Shown here piece by piece: positions 18,432 through 27,156 of a DNA stretch of 64,000 nt. The first letter of the stretch is position 1. Each line of letters begins with the position of its first letter. The notes below the pieces were generated by a model, which saw only the letters and a list, made by a program, of their open reading frames with translations, was not told the origin of the DNA and did no database searches. The translations under genes were made by a program, and so were the position numbers. Origin of the DNA: Iodobacter fluviatilis (GTDB lineage Bacteria > Pseudomonadota > Gammaproteobacteria > Burkholderiales > Chitinibacteraceae); assembly GCF_900451195.1 (NCBI RefSeq), contig NZ_UGHR01000003.1, forward strand, positions 496,001 to 560,000. The letters are read 5' to 3'.

Positions 18432-18758
18432 ATGAATTTGAATATCAGTGGCCATCATCTTGAAGTGACCCCATCTATCCGCGAGTATGTAAACAGCAAA
18501 ATGGAAAGGGTCATCCGGCACTTTGATAATGTGATTGACGTTAATGTCATCCTCTCCGTGGAGAAACTGCAACATCAGGTTGAAGCCACCGTTCATGTTC
18601 GCGGCCGCGATATCCATGTAGAAGCAGCGGATGAGAATATGTATGCAGCCATTGATTTACTGGCTGATAAGCTGGACCGACAGGTTGTGAAGCACAAAGA
18701 AAAATCGATGGATCATCGTAACGAGTCCATTAAACAGCACCAGCCTGCCGCTGAATAA
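18432..18758 (+). CDS. hpf: Ribosome hibernation promoting factor
   Basis: 108 residues of the HPF/RaiA S30AE fold, starting MNLNISGHHLEVTPSIREY with a strong ribosome site (GGAAGGAG). This is the short form lacking the C-terminal extension of long HPF, so it should promote 100S dimers together with other factors or inactivate 70S ribosomes in stationary phase. It lies 24 bp after rpoN and is followed by a clear terminator. Confidence 0.94.
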   Translation: MNLNISGHHLEVTPSIREYVNSKMERVIRHFDNVIDVNVILSVEKLQHQVEATVHVRGRDIHVEAADENMYAAIDLLADKLDRQVVKHKEKSMDHRNESIKQHQPAAE

Positions 18759-18778
18759 AGCGACTTTTCTCATCTTAG

Positions 18779-18809
18779 CGGGAACCGGAATACTCAGGTT
18801 CCCGTTTTT
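18779..18809 (+). terminator. Rho-independent terminator after hpf
   Basis: An 8-bp stem CGGGAACC/GGTTCCCG with a loop of 10 bases is followed by TTTTTG. It separates the lpt-rpoN-hpf transcript from ptsN. Confidence 0.88.
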
Positions 18810-18863
18810 GTTTTTAAACGACGGCGCTACAATAGGTGTCGTCCTTGTTTTGGTCTGTCTACA

Positions 18864-19337
18864 ATGAGCTTGATCGCCCAAATACTGCCTAGTGGAAATG
18901 TCTTCCTTGATATGGAAGTTGGCAGCAAAAAACGTATTTTCGAACAAGTCGGTATTTTGTTTGAAAATAGCCACGGTATTGCCCGCAGCGTTATTTTTGA
19001 TAGCCTCTTTGCCCGTGAGAAACTAGGCTCCACCGGCTTGGGCCAAGGCGTTGCCATTCCGCATGGCCGGATTAAAGGATTAAAAGAAGCGACAGGTGCT
19101 TTTGTGCGTCTGAATGAGGCTATTCCTTATGACGCACCTGATGGCAAGCCTGTTTCTTTAGTGTTTGTATTGCTTGTGCCGGCCCACGCTACTGATTTAC
19201 ATCTGCAAATTTTGTCAGAACTTGCTCAATTATTCTCGGATAAAGTCTTGCGGGAGAGCTTGCTGGCAGCAACAGAGCCAGGCCAGATCTGGAAGTTAAT
19301 CAGCACTTGGGAGCCTTATGCCACAGATTTCAGTTAG
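18864..19337 (+). CDS. ptsN: PTS IIA-like nitrogen regulatory protein
   Basis: 157 residues, EIIA-Ntr. The phosphorylated histidine is His67 in GVAIPHGRI. It takes phosphate from NPr in the nitrogen PTS and regulates potassium transport and other processes in its unphosphorylated form. Its 3' end overlaps hprK by 20 bp, tying it to the HPr kinase, an arrangement known in beta- and alphaproteobacteria. Confidence 0.95.
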   Translation: MSLIAQILPSGNVFLDMEVGSKKRIFEQVGILFENSHGIARSVIFDSLFAREKLGSTGLGQGVAIPHGRIKGLKEATGAFVRLNEAIPYDAPDGKPVSLVFVLLVPAHATDLHLQILSELAQLFSDKVLRESLLAATEPGQIWKLISTWEPYATDFS

Positions 19338-20262
19338 ACAACTTTTTATTGATAACGCCGAAAAACTGCGACTCACTTGGGTAGCAGGGCAATCGGGTGC
19401 GAATAATCTGTTATCTAATGATGCGTCGGAGCAAAAACCGACCTTATCTCTGGTGGGCCACCTGAATTTTATCCACCCCAACCGCATTCAGGTGCTTGGG
19501 GTGGCAGAAACGGTTTATCTGCTGCAGCTTAGCGTTGAAGCCCAAAGAGAATCCCTTGCCCGCTTGTTTTCAAATGAAATGGCGGCGGTGATTGTGGCCA
19601 ATGGGCAAATTGTGGGTGATTGCCTGCGCGAAGCCTCCGAGCGTTTTCATGTGCCGCTGCTTACCTCTCCCGAGCAATCCCCTTATTTAATGGATGTACT
19701 TCGCTACTACCTTTCGAAGGCGTTGGCGGTTTCCACGCATCTGCACGGGGTGTTTTTGGATGTGCTTGAAGTCGGCGTATTGCTGACCGGCGAATCCTCT
19801 ATGGGTAAAAGCGAGCTGGCGCTGGAGCTGATTTCACGCGGCCATGGCCTTGTGGCAGACGATGTGGTTGAGGTTTATCGCACCAATCCCGAAACGCTGG
19901 AAGGGCGCTGCCCGCCGATGTTGCGAGATTTTCTGGAAGTGCGCGGGATTGGCGTGCTCAATATCCGTACTATTTTCGGAGAAACCGCCGTCAGGCCGCG
20001 TAAAACGTTGAAGCTGATTATGCATCTGGCTAAGGCCGGCGGCGAGAAAGTCGCCCCGATGGATAGATTGCAAATGCAGGCCGCTACGCAGGATATTCTG
20101 GGCGTGCCGATTCGCAAACTGGTGATTCCTGTGGCGGCCGGTCGAAATTTAGCGGTTTTGGTTGAGGCCGCGGTTAGAAATTATATTTTGCAATTACGCG
20201 GCATAGATTCCACGCGTGAGTTTATTGAAAGACACCAAAAGTTTATGGAGATGGGCGAATGA
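19318..20262 (+). CDS. hprK: HPr kinase/phosphorylase
   Basis: 314 residues. The N-terminal domain (about 1-130) precedes the catalytic domain with Walker A GESSMGKS (158-165) and the family signature [10 protein letters not shown]. It phosphorylates or dephosphorylates HPr/NPr on serine. No HPr gene is present in this window. It overlaps ptsN upstream and rapZ by 4 bp downstream (ATGA), so the three are coupled. Confidence 0.96.
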   Translation: MPQISVRQLFIDNAEKLRLTWVAGQSGANNLLSNDASEQKPTLSLVGHLNFIHPNRIQVLGVAETVYLLQLSVEAQRESLARLFSNEMAAVIVANGQIVGDCLREASERFHVPLLTSPEQSPYLMDVLRYYLSKALAVSTHLHGVFLDVLEVGVLLTGESSMGKSELALELISRGHGLVADDVVEVYRTNPETLEGRCPPMLRDFLEVRGIGVLNIRTIFGETAVRPRKTLKLIMHLAKAGGEKVAPMDRLQMQAATQDILGVPIRKLVIPVAAGRNLAVLVEAAVRNYILQLRGIDSTREFIERHQKFMEMGE

Positions 20263-21107
20263 GTAAGCAGCAGCTTATTTTGCTGTCTGGTTTATCAGGA
20301 GCCGGGAAAAGCGTTGCGCTGAAAGCTTTGGAAGACCTAGGCTATTTTTGCATCGATAATCTGCCCGCGCCTTTGCTGCCGCAAACAGTGGCTTTGCTGG
20401 ACGAAGACGGCTATCCCAATGTTGCTATTTCGGTTGATGTACGCAGCGCTCACAACTTTGCTAGTTTTCCCAATCATCTTGAAGCCTTGCTGGAGCTGGG
20501 GCTGGATGTGCAAATGCTGTTTTTGGAAGCCAATAACGATACGCTGGTCAAACGTTTTTCAGAAACACGTCGTAGTCATCCCTTATCCAGTGGTGAATTA
20601 ACCGTGAGTGAGGCGATTGGGCTGGAGCGAGAGATGCTGGTGGATTTTTCTACCCAGGCTCATCGTATTGATACCAGTGATTTATCGGCTAATCAGCTGC
20701 GTAGTTGGATCCGACAATTTGTAGCGCTGGATCGCTCTAGGCTTACAGTGATTTTTGAATCGTTTGGTTTTAAGCACGGCCTGCCTATGGATGCAGATTT
20801 TGTGTTTGATGCCCGCTGTTTGCCTAATCCTTATTATGATAAAGCTTTGCGTCCGCTCACCGGTAAAGATCAGCCGGTGATGGATTTTCTAGTGCGGCAA
20901 GAAGTAGTAGGGCGCTTTCAAAATCATATCAGAACATTTCTGGAGGCATGGCTGCCAGAGTTTGAGGCCGATAACCGCAGCTATATTACGGTAGCCATAG
21001 GCTGCACAGGCGGCCAGCATCGCTCGGTTTATCTGGCTGAGCAGTTGGCTAAATACTTTGCCGAGCATCGGCAAGTATTGCTCAGACACCGCGAGCAACA
21101 TGCCTAA
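20259..21107 (+). CDS. rapZ: RNase adapter protein RapZ
   Basis: 282 residues. Walker A GLSGAGKS lies at residues 11-18 and a DNLP segment at about 34-37. The C-terminal domain contains the conserved [16 protein letters not shown]. In enterobacteria RapZ senses glucosamine-6-phosphate and presents small RNAs to RNase E; whether that applies here is unknown. It closes the hprK unit. Confidence 0.96.
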   Translation: MSKQQLILLSGLSGAGKSVALKALEDLGYFCIDNLPAPLLPQTVALLDEDGYPNVAISVDVRSAHNFASFPNHLEALLELGLDVQMLFLEANNDTLVKRFSETRRSHPLSSGELTVSEAIGLEREMLVDFSTQAHRIDTSDLSANQLRSWIRQFVALDRSRLTVIFESFGFKHGLPMDADFVFDARCLPNPYYDKALRPLTGKDQPVMDFLVRQEVVGRFQNHIRTFLEAWLPEFEADNRSYITVAIGCTGGQHRSVYLAEQLAKYFAEHRQVLLRHREQHA

Positions 21108-21174
21108 AATCGATGGTGGCGCAGGCGCTCCCTCTTGCCCCTTAGAGAGCAAGGGGAGGGTGAATAATAAAGTA

Positions 21175-21534
21175 ATGCGGCCAGGTGACTGGCCGTTTGC
21201 TTTACTGGCGCTGGCTTTCGTGGTGTATCTGGGCTTTTGGAGCTGGCGGCAGGATAGTGCCACGCGGGTACGTATATATCAGGCAGGCAAAGTTTTTGCC
21301 GAGCTGGATTTAAACGCCGAGCGTACTTTGCAAGTAGCAGGCCCCCTCGGGCTGACCTCGGTTGAAGTAAAATCGGGCCGGGTCAGGATTAGCAGCGACC
21401 CTAGCCCGCGGCAGTATTGCGTGCGCATGGGCTGGCTGGATCAGGCTGGCCAGATGGCGATTTGCCTGCCTAACCGGATCAGCATCGAGCTTTTAGGCTC
21501 GCGCCCTTATGAAATCGACAGTCTCAGCTACTGA
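21175..21534 (+). CDS. NusG domain II-containing membrane-anchored protein (EetA-like)
   Basis: 119 residues from the ATG at 21175 (MRPGDWPFALL...). This start is chosen because family members begin with a short basic tail followed directly by a membrane helix; the frame is open back to 21058 inside rapZ. One helix (about residues 5-23) is followed by a small extracytoplasmic beta domain of the NusG-II type (about 30-115). It overlaps the Gx transporter gene by 26 bp. As I recall, this pair resembles EetA and EetB of Gram-positive flavin-based extracellular electron transfer. Function here is unproven. Confidence 0.8.
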   Translation: MRPGDWPFALLALAFVVYLGFWSWRQDSATRVRIYQAGKVFAELDLNAERTLQVAGPLGLTSVEVKSGRVRISSDPSPRQYCVRMGWLDQAGQMAICLPNRISIELLGSRPYEIDSLSY

Positions 21535-22033
21535 AATCCGCATCAAGCCTAGCCCCGATGATGTGCGTATTGCCCGCTATGCCGCGCTGGCGATTGCGCT
21601 GTCTGTACTGGAGGCAGGTATTCCATCGCCTATACCCGGCATTAAGCCGGGGCTGGCTAATATCATTACCCTGATTGCACTCTGGCGTTTTGGCTGGCGG
21701 GATGCCGCATGGATTTCCATGCTCAGAATCATTGGCAGTGGTATTGTCATCGGAGGTTTTTTATCGCCCGGTTTTGCCATGAGCTTGATGGGTGGCTTAT
21801 GCAGCCTGCTGGCCTTGGCGGCAGCAAATTCCTTACCCAAGCGCTGGTTTGGGCCAGTATCGCATTCTCTGGCCGCCGCCTTTGCCCATATGGCCGGGCA
21901 GTTATTATTAGCGCGGCTGTGGCTGATTCCACATAATGGCATCATTCATTTAGTCCCCCTGTTTGCGGCTGCGGCGCTGGTGTTTGGCGTGGTGAATGGG
22001 GTGATTGCAGCGAAGTTACTGGTGCGGGAATAA
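21509..22033 (+). CDS. Gx transporter family protein (EetB-like)
   Basis: 174 residues, five or six predicted membrane helices, with the family pattern GIKPGLANIITL and SGIVIGGFLSPGFAMSLMGG. Pfam has described the family as heptaprenyl diphosphate synthase component I, which is probably a misnomer for this membrane form. It is coupled to the NusG-II gene upstream. A substrate cannot be deduced. It is followed by a gap of 438 bp filled mostly by a dispersed repeat. Confidence 0.8.
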   Translation: MKSTVSATEIRIKPSPDDVRIARYAALAIALSVLEAGIPSPIPGIKPGLANIITLIALWRFGWRDAAWISMLRIIGSGIVIGGFLSPGFAMSLMGGLCSLLALAAANSLPKRWFGPVSHSLAAAFAHMAGQLLLARLWLIPHNGIIHLVPLFAAAALVFGVVNGVIAAKLLVRE

Positions 22034-22077
22034 AGGATTAAAAAATGTGTATGGTAGGAGCAAGTAAGTAAGTGTTA

Positions 22078-22370
22078 ATCAAATTGTTTTATCATTAGCA
22101 AACAGCGAAGAGACATAATAACCAAGCTCTATGCATAGGGCTTTTTTAACCCCCCCCTTGAAACACGCCGAAGCGAGGAACAAGCGGGCGGGGTTTCTTT
22201 GATGCCTGTTTGAGCGAGCTTGTGAGCGAGTTCCGCAGCCGCCGCTGTCCGCAGATGAGGGGCTTTCGTGTTTCGTGGGGTCGCCTTCTTTGCGTACTAG
22301 GATTTCTGGCGAAGCTGAAATCAAATACTTCGCGGGGATCCCGCACCTAAATAAATGTGCCGAAGGCACT
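22078..22370 (+). repeat. Dispersed repeat R1, copy 1
   Basis: About 290 bp between the Gx transporter gene and ubiX. Shared with the copies near 31.8, 36.2 and 49.9 kb: a start like AAGCAATT, CTTGAAACACGCCGAAGCG in the middle, CCGCAGATGAGGGGC, and an end CCGCACCTAAAT...GTGCCGAAGGCAC. Reading frames inside it are not conserved between copies, so I treat it as non-coding. The remainder of the 22034-22471 gap has no recognised feature. Confidence 0.85.
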
Positions 22371-22471
22371 AAGCAAGTATCACTAGATTAAATTCTCTTC
22401 ACTTTCTGTTTTTTTACTCTGAGTCTGTATCAACAGATATTTGGGTGTGACATCGTTTTAATAGGCTTTAA

Positions 22472-23086
22472 ATGAAAACAATAACATTAGCTTTTACCGG
22501 CGCATCCGGCCTGCCTTATGGCCTGCGCACGCTGGAATGCTTGCTGGCGGCGGGTTGCACCGTGCATGTGCTTTATACCCAGGCGGCGCAAATTGTGGCC
22601 AAGCAAGAGCTGGATGAAACTTGGCCTTCGCGCGCGGCTGATCTGGCCGTGTATTTTCGCCAGCGTTATGGCGTGGCGGATGAAGCGCAGCTGCAAGTGT
22701 TTGGTCAGCAAGAATGGTTTGCCCCTATGGCATCCGGCTCTAATCCCGGCGACGGCATGATTGTGTGCCCCTGCACCATGGGCGCTTTATCGGCGATTGC
22801 GGTGGGTGCTTCGGATAATTTATTAGAGCGTGCTGCGGATGTGATGATTAAGGAAGGCAAAAAATTAGTGGTTGTTCCACGTGAAGCACCTTTTTCGGTG
22901 CTGCATCTAGAGAATATGCTCAAGCTGGCAAGGCTGGGTGTGGTGATCTTGCCGCCTAATCCGGGCTTTTATCACCACCCTAAAACCATCGCCGATTTGG
23001 TGGATTTTGTGGTGGCAAGGATATTGGATCAGTTCCAAATTCCGCATCAGCTGATGAAGCGCTGGGGGATAAGGGATGAGTTTTAG
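22472..23086 (+). CDS. ubiX: Flavin prenyltransferase UbiX
   Basis: 204 residues with the N-terminal flavin-binding motif AFTGASGLPYG and a later CPCTMGALSAIAVGASDNL segment, both typical of UbiX/Pad1. It makes prenylated FMN, the cofactor of the UbiD decarboxylase in ubiquinone synthesis. No ubiD is in the window. The stop overlaps the start of the glycosyltransferase gene by 11 bp. Confidence 0.95.
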   Translation: MKTITLAFTGASGLPYGLRTLECLLAAGCTVHVLYTQAAQIVAKQELDETWPSRAADLAVYFRQRYGVADEAQLQVFGQQEWFAPMASGSNPGDGMIVCPCTMGALSAIAVGASDNLLERAADVMIKEGKKLVVVPREAPFSVLHLENMLKLARLGVVILPPNPGFYHHPKTIADLVDFVVARILDQFQIPHQLMKRWGIRDEF

Positions 23087-24695
23087 AGTTAACTGGAAGT
23101 GGTGCTGCTTTGCCCTGCTGGCACTGTGGTTCTGGCCCTCGTTTGCCCCGCATGACCCATGGAAGCCCGACGAAAGCTATATCCTTGGCTTAGTTTATGA
23201 ATACACGCTGCGGGATAACTGGCTGGTGCCGATGCTGTCTGGCGAGCCATTTATGGAAAAGCCACCGCTGTTTTTCTGGACGGCAGCGGGCTTCTCCCGC
23301 TATGTATTTACTTGGCTGCCCGTACATGCAGCAGCAAGGCTGGCGGCGGCATTTTATATTGCGCTGACCTTTATCTTTGCCGCCTTGGCCGCTGGGCAAT
23401 TTGCCGCCCGCAGCCGGGCGAATAATCCATCGCAAGCCGCATGGCTTACGGCTATCTTGCTGGCAGGCACGCTGGGCTTGGTTGGCAATGGCCATCATAT
23501 CTTGACCGATAGCGCGCTCTTTGCCAGCTTTGCCATCGCCCTCTACGCATTTTCTATCTTTCCTTCGCGGCCACTCGCCAGCGGCCTGCTGCTGGGCACG
23601 GCTTGGGGAATGGCGTTTTTAACTAAGGGTTTGCTAGGGCCGGGCTGCCTTGGCTTGGCTGCTTTGCTGCTGCCGATTGTTGATCGCACTTATCGGCAAA
23701 AGACTTATTTACTGACGCTAAGTATTGCTCTGCTGGCCGCATTACCTTGGTGGCTAATCTGGCCTTGGCGCTTATGGCTGGCCTCGCCCGAGTTATTTCA
23801 CACTTGGTTTTGGGTGAATAATCTGGGGCGTTTCCTAGGCGAGAATAATCTTGGCCCGGAATACGAGCGTGGCTTTTACCTGAAGATCCTGCCTTGGCAC
23901 GCCTTCCCACTGATCCTCTATCTGCCCGTATTATTTTTCAGGCAACGCCTCGATGCGTTTAAAAACGCCGCCCCGGCAGCGCTACTTTGCCTGCTGACTT
24001 ACACCATTTTGTCCTTGGCAAAAACCTCGATGGAGCTTTACGCCGTGCCCGCTGTAGTGGCCTTTGCCGTATGGATGGGCGCGCAAGCATCCAGCGTGCC
24101 CGCCGCCTTTGAGCGCCGCTTTGGTCTGGTGGCCCTATGCCTGCTGGCCGTCAGCGCACTCCTGCTGTGGTGGACATGGGCCGCGCTCTACTTTGGCCTG
24201 CCTTTGCAAGCCCGCCTGCTGCATTTCTTACCGGGCTTTGCAGAAAAGCCAAACTGGCTGGGCGTGCTATCTGCGCTCGCACTCACCATCATCGTGTGGA
24301 ATCTGGCCTGGCGCGCGCCAGAGTGGAGCAAACATCAGGGTGCCGTGCGCTGGCTGGCCGTGCTGGTGATGAGCTATGGCCTCGTCTTCAGCCTGCTGCT
24401 ACCCGGCTTAAATTACAGCAAAAGCTATAAAGCCATGATGCTGGGATTAGCCACTCAACTGGATAAAACCCAGTGCCTGGCCAGCTTTGGCCTAGGCGAG
24501 CACGAGCGAGGCAACTTCCACTACTACACCGGCATGCGGGTAGAGCGCTTTGAAATAGGCAGTGGTAAAGAATGCCCGCAGCTATTAATCCAAGGCAGCA
24601 GCATGCCTGCAAATATTAGGGACTATAGCCTGCTGAAAAAAGCGATGAGGGCGACGGATAGGGGAGAGGAGTTTAGTGTTTGGCGTAAGAGATAA
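23076..24695 (+). CDS. ArnT-like family 39/83 membrane glycosyltransferase
   Basis: 539 residues with about 11-12 membrane helices. The first periplasmic loop carries DPWKPDE near residue 27 and a following EPFMEKPPL, the acidic and basic pattern of GT-39/GT-83 (PMT/ArnT-like) enzymes that use polyprenyl-phosphate sugars. The C-terminal part is a short periplasmic domain. The acceptor is unknown; a lipid A or protein target is possible. Translationally coupled to ubiX, though I see no functional link. Confidence 0.85.
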   Translation: MSFRVNWKWCCFALLALWFWPSFAPHDPWKPDESYILGLVYEYTLRDNWLVPMLSGEPFMEKPPLFFWTAAGFSRYVFTWLPVHAAARLAAAFYIALTFIFAALAAGQFAARSRANNPSQAAWLTAILLAGTLGLVGNGHHILTDSALFASFAIALYAFSIFPSRPLASGLLLGTAWGMAFLTKGLLGPGCLGLAALLLPIVDRTYRQKTYLLTLSIALLAALPWWLIWPWRLWLASPELFHTWFWVNNLGRFLGENNLGPEYERGFYLKILPWHAFPLILYLPVLFFRQRLDAFKNAAPAALLCLLTYTILSLAKTSMELYAVPAVVAFAVWMGAQASSVPAAFERRFGLVALCLLAVSALLLWWTWAALYFGLPLQARLLHFLPGFAEKPNWLGVLSALALTIIVWNLAWRAPEWSKHQGAVRWLAVLVMSYGLVFSLLLPGLNYSKSYKAMMLGLATQLDKTQCLASFGLGEHERGNFHYYTGMRVERFEIGSGKECPQLLIQGSSMPANIRDYSLLKKAMRATDRGEEFSVWRKR

Positions 24696-24882
24696 TAAAT
24701 ATTGCTTACTATTTGCTGATATCATACTGCGTGTTTTGTTTTTTTGCAGGGTATGCGAGCAAGGAAGAAGGCTCTGCTCAAGAGGATGTGGTTATTCAGC
24801 GTCGCATTATTTTTGCCGCATTCCGTAGGGTTTCGCCAGAGAGCGTGGCATTTTTATATACCGCAAGATGGTGGTTCTTCTG

Positions 24883-24900
24883 TTTTTTTTTGGGGGGGGG
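24883..24900. repeat. T9G9 homopolymer tract upstream of the RDD gene
   Basis: Nine T followed directly by nine G, 51 bp before the start of the RDD-family gene. Two overlapping open frames run across the tract but neither looks like a known protein. The rest of 24696-24951 has no gene I can support. Confidence 0.9.
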
Positions 24901-24951
24901 AGCGGCCAAACATTGCCAGGCTCTATTTAAAAAATACAAGGAAACGTTTGA

Positions 24952-25422
24952 ATGCAAAATCAAGAATTCGAATATGCCGGTTTTTGGGTAAGAACAGGCG
25001 CAACTATAATCGACACAATTTTAACTTTTCTTATAACCGCACCTCTTCTCATATCAATCTACGGCTGGGGATATTTTAATGGTGAGAAAGCAGATTTTAT
25101 TGTTGGACCAGCTGATTTTTTAATCACTTGGGTTCTGCCAGCAATTGCTGTAATTGTTTTTTGGAAGCTAAAACAGGCCACACCTGGAAAAATGGCAATA
25201 TCGGCAACAATAGTTGATGCCACAACAGGGAAGCCAGCAAGTACCGCACAATTAATTAGTCGTTACTTCGCATATTTTTTAGCAATGGCACCACTATTTT
25301 TGGGAATTGTTTGGGTTGCATTTGATAGGCGAAAACAAGGCTGGCACGACAAGCTTGCGGGCACCGTAGTTATTAAAAGAGCTAATACCGGGCCTGAATC
25401 TGTCAAGTTCAATAAAGACTAA
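24952..25422 (+). CDS. RDD family membrane protein
   Basis: 156 residues with three predicted membrane helices (about 17-38, 55-75, 107-127). The N-terminal Arg/Asp pattern FWVRTGATIIDTIL and a C-terminal FDRRKQGWHDKLAGTVV are diagnostic of the RDD family. The ribosome site is AAGGAA, 8 bp before the ATG. Function of most RDD proteins is unknown; some act in ion transport. It stands alone, downstream of the T9G9 tract. Confidence 0.88.
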   Translation: MQNQEFEYAGFWVRTGATIIDTILTFLITAPLLISIYGWGYFNGEKADFIVGPADFLITWVLPAIAVIVFWKLKQATPGKMAISATIVDATTGKPASTAQLISRYFAYFLAMAPLFLGIVWVAFDRRKQGWHDKLAGTVVIKRANTGPESVKFNKD

Positions 25423-25538
25423 TAAGTCGCTTAATAATTGAGGTCAGAGTCAATATCCTCACTATGTTCTGTATCTTCAGAGCTTATTCAGGCAGCTCTG
25501 CAGGATTACCATAACTCTATGTTTGGAAATATAAAGTA

Positions 25539-25817
25539 ATGACCATCATTTACATCATTGCCCTAATCCTTTTATTTGCTGCGATCTTTTATTACACAAT
25601 GTACATGCCGTCTGCACAAAAAGATTGGGAGCGTCTTCCGACGCTGGACGAATACTTAGCTAAAAATCCAACGGCAAAACATGGCGAAAAGATTTCATGC
25701 TCAAAATGCGGCCACACAGAGCAACTCGATACTGGTTTAATTCGAATCTCTGATTACCGCAGAAAGCTGATGTGTACTCAATGTAAAAAAATATTGTGGC
25801 GCGAAGAAGAAAAATAA
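25539..25817 (+). CDS. Small membrane-anchored zinc-ribbon protein
   Basis: 92 residues. One N-terminal membrane helix (about 2-23) precedes a cytoplasmic-type domain with CSKC and CTQC pairs about 27 residues apart, a likely zinc ribbon. Not assigned to a named family. Its base composition is AT-rich like the RDD gene next to it and unlike the following GNAT gene, suggesting separate origins. Confidence 0.65.
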   Translation: MTIIYIIALILLFAAIFYYTMYMPSAQKDWERLPTLDEYLAKNPTAKHGEKISCSKCGHTEQLDTGLIRISDYRRKLMCTQCKKILWREEEK

Positions 25818-25874
25818 ATTCGTTCGTATTTCGGCGCTTGAGAATCACCCTCTAAATAACTGGGGGTAGAGTCC

Positions 25875-25967
25875 AGCACGGTAGGTTGGGCTAAAGCTTT
25901 ATCAGCCCAACATTTGAATATGCACCGCAACCTGTTGGGCAGATGAAGCTTGCCCAAGCTACGTGCT
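25875..25967. repeat. Hairpin repeat R2, copy a
   Basis: About 93 bp, an imperfect inverted repeat: a left arm starting AGCACGGTAGGTTGGGC, ending in GCCCAAC, a loop of about 22 bp, then GTTGGGC and a right arm ending GCCCAAGCTACGTGCT. Nearly identical to copies at 26468-26559 and 28436-28524. It lies just upstream of the first GNAT gene. Confidence 0.88.
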
Positions 25968-26012
25968 GTTTTAGGGTTTCTACATATTGTTAGGTGCTGG
26001 AATCAAGGCCAC

Positions 26013-26468
26013 ATGAACGACACCGCTATCCTCATTCGCCGAGCATCGCACCGTGACGCCGCCGCCATTCGTGGCCTTTACGGGCAGCTTGTCTCCAATC
26101 CTGCCGTTACGATCTCGCCTGAGCATCTTGCGAGGCTCGCCGAATCCGAACACCACTTCGTGCTTGTGGCAGAGCAAGGCAGTTTTGTCTGCGGTACCGC
26201 TCTTCTCTCACTGTGCGAAGACGTCATGTTCGGTACCCAGCCCTTTGCAGTCGTCGAAAATGTGATCGTCGATCAGCAAGTGCGTTCGCATGGCATTGGA
26301 TCAGCGCTCTTTCAAGAGGTTGAGGCGCTCTGCAAGCGGGCCAACTGTTCCAAAATCATGCTCCTTAGCTCGTCGCAGCGGGTTGAGGCCCACCAGTTTT
26401 TCGAGCTGCAAGGCTTTGCCGGCTCGTCCAAGCTTGGCTTCGTCAAATACCGCAGGAACTTCTCGTGA
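26013..26468 (+). CDS. GNAT family N-acetyltransferase
   Basis: 151 residues from the ATG at 26013; the frame is open upstream but the N-terminus AILIRRASHRDAAAI is the normal start of a GNAT domain. Motif A, the acetyl-CoA site, reads VIVDQQVRSHGIGSAL (about residues 88-103). The substrate cannot be told. It is visibly richer in GC than its neighbours and is bounded on both sides by R2 hairpin repeats; the downstream copy begins at the stop codon itself. Confidence 0.85.
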   Translation: MNDTAILIRRASHRDAAAIRGLYGQLVSNPAVTISPEHLARLAESEHHFVLVAEQGSFVCGTALLSLCEDVMFGTQPFAVVENVIVDQQVRSHGIGSALFQEVEALCKRANCSKIMLLSSSQRVEAHQFFELQGFAGSSKLGFVKYRRNFS

Positions 26469-26559
26469 GCAAGTAGCTTGGGTTAAAGCTTTATCAACCC
26501 AACATTTGAATATGCACCGCAAGCTGTTGGGCAAATAAAGCTTGCCCAAGCTACGTGCT
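26468..26559. repeat. Hairpin repeat R2, copy b
   Basis: A second copy of the approximately 90-bp palindrome, starting at the last base of the upstream GNAT stop codon and ending 16 bp before the next GNAT start. Arms AGCTTGGGTTAAAGC and GCTTGCCCAAGCTACG pair, and the loop ATTTGAATATGCACCGCAA is shared with copy a. Confidence 0.88.
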
Positions 26560-26575
26560 AGGGAGTGGGAACATA

Positions 26576-27058
26576 ATGAATGAAAATACTGTTCACATCG
26601 TTGAAGCAATACTTGCTGATGCTCAAATAATTCATAAAATGCAATTGGAATCATTTAAGGACCTGTTGGGTAGGTATCAGGATTTTGAATTAAGCCCTGG
26701 CGCAGAACCTATAGATAGATTTATAGCCAGAATGACTCAGGCTAATTCTACATACTTCCTTATCTATTTTGGCACTGTCCTTGCAGGTGCAATCAGAATA
26801 CAAAAGAATATTAAGGAAGAGGTATGCCGTATTTCTCCGGTTTTTATTTTGCCAGAATACAGAAATAAGGGCATTTCACAAAAGGTGTTTGAAATTATCG
26901 AAAGAAAATACAAGCCAAGAAATGGATGGCAGCTTGATACTATTCTGGAAGAAGCCGGAAACTGCTATTTATATGAAAAATTAGGCTACAAGAAAACTGG
27001 AAAAATTGATTTTATTAAGGATGGTATGCACATCGTTCGTTACCAAAAAAATGCCTGA
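26576..27058 (+). CDS. GNAT family N-acetyltransferase
   Basis: 160 residues from the ATG at 26576 (GGGAGTGGGA as ribosome site). The N-terminus HIVEAILADAQIIHKM and the motif A region FILPEYRNKGISQKVFEIIE match the GNAT fold. The substrate is unknown. AT-rich, unlike the GC-rich GNAT before it. It follows directly on R2 copy b. Confidence 0.85.
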   Translation: MNENTVHIVEAILADAQIIHKMQLESFKDLLGRYQDFELSPGAEPIDRFIARMTQANSTYFLIYFGTVLAGAIRIQKNIKEEVCRISPVFILPEYRNKGISQKVFEIIERKYKPRNGWQLDTILEEAGNCYLYEKLGYKKTGKIDFIKDGMHIVRYQKNA

Positions 27059-27156
27059 TATCAGTTTCAACTGACTTATTGGGCAATCACTATCCTTGCA
27101 ATGAACTAATAGGGCTAGGATTAAACGCTTATCAGCACACTGCATCAGGTAATGAA

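Noticed and set aside
18864..21107. ptsN-hprK-rapZ as an unusual regulatory island
   Set aside because: This order downstream of rpoN-hpf is standard in betaproteobacteria.
22079..22369. Reading frames inside R1 copies (also at 31724-32046 and 49969-50192)
   Set aside because: They arise from the repeat itself, are not conserved in frame or length between copies, and lie on the strand opposite to any plausible promoter.
24713..25079. Overlapping frames around the T9G9 tract as real genes
   Set aside because: Neither product resembles a family, one overlaps the RDD gene out of frame, and neither has a good ribosome site. A decayed gene cannot be excluded.
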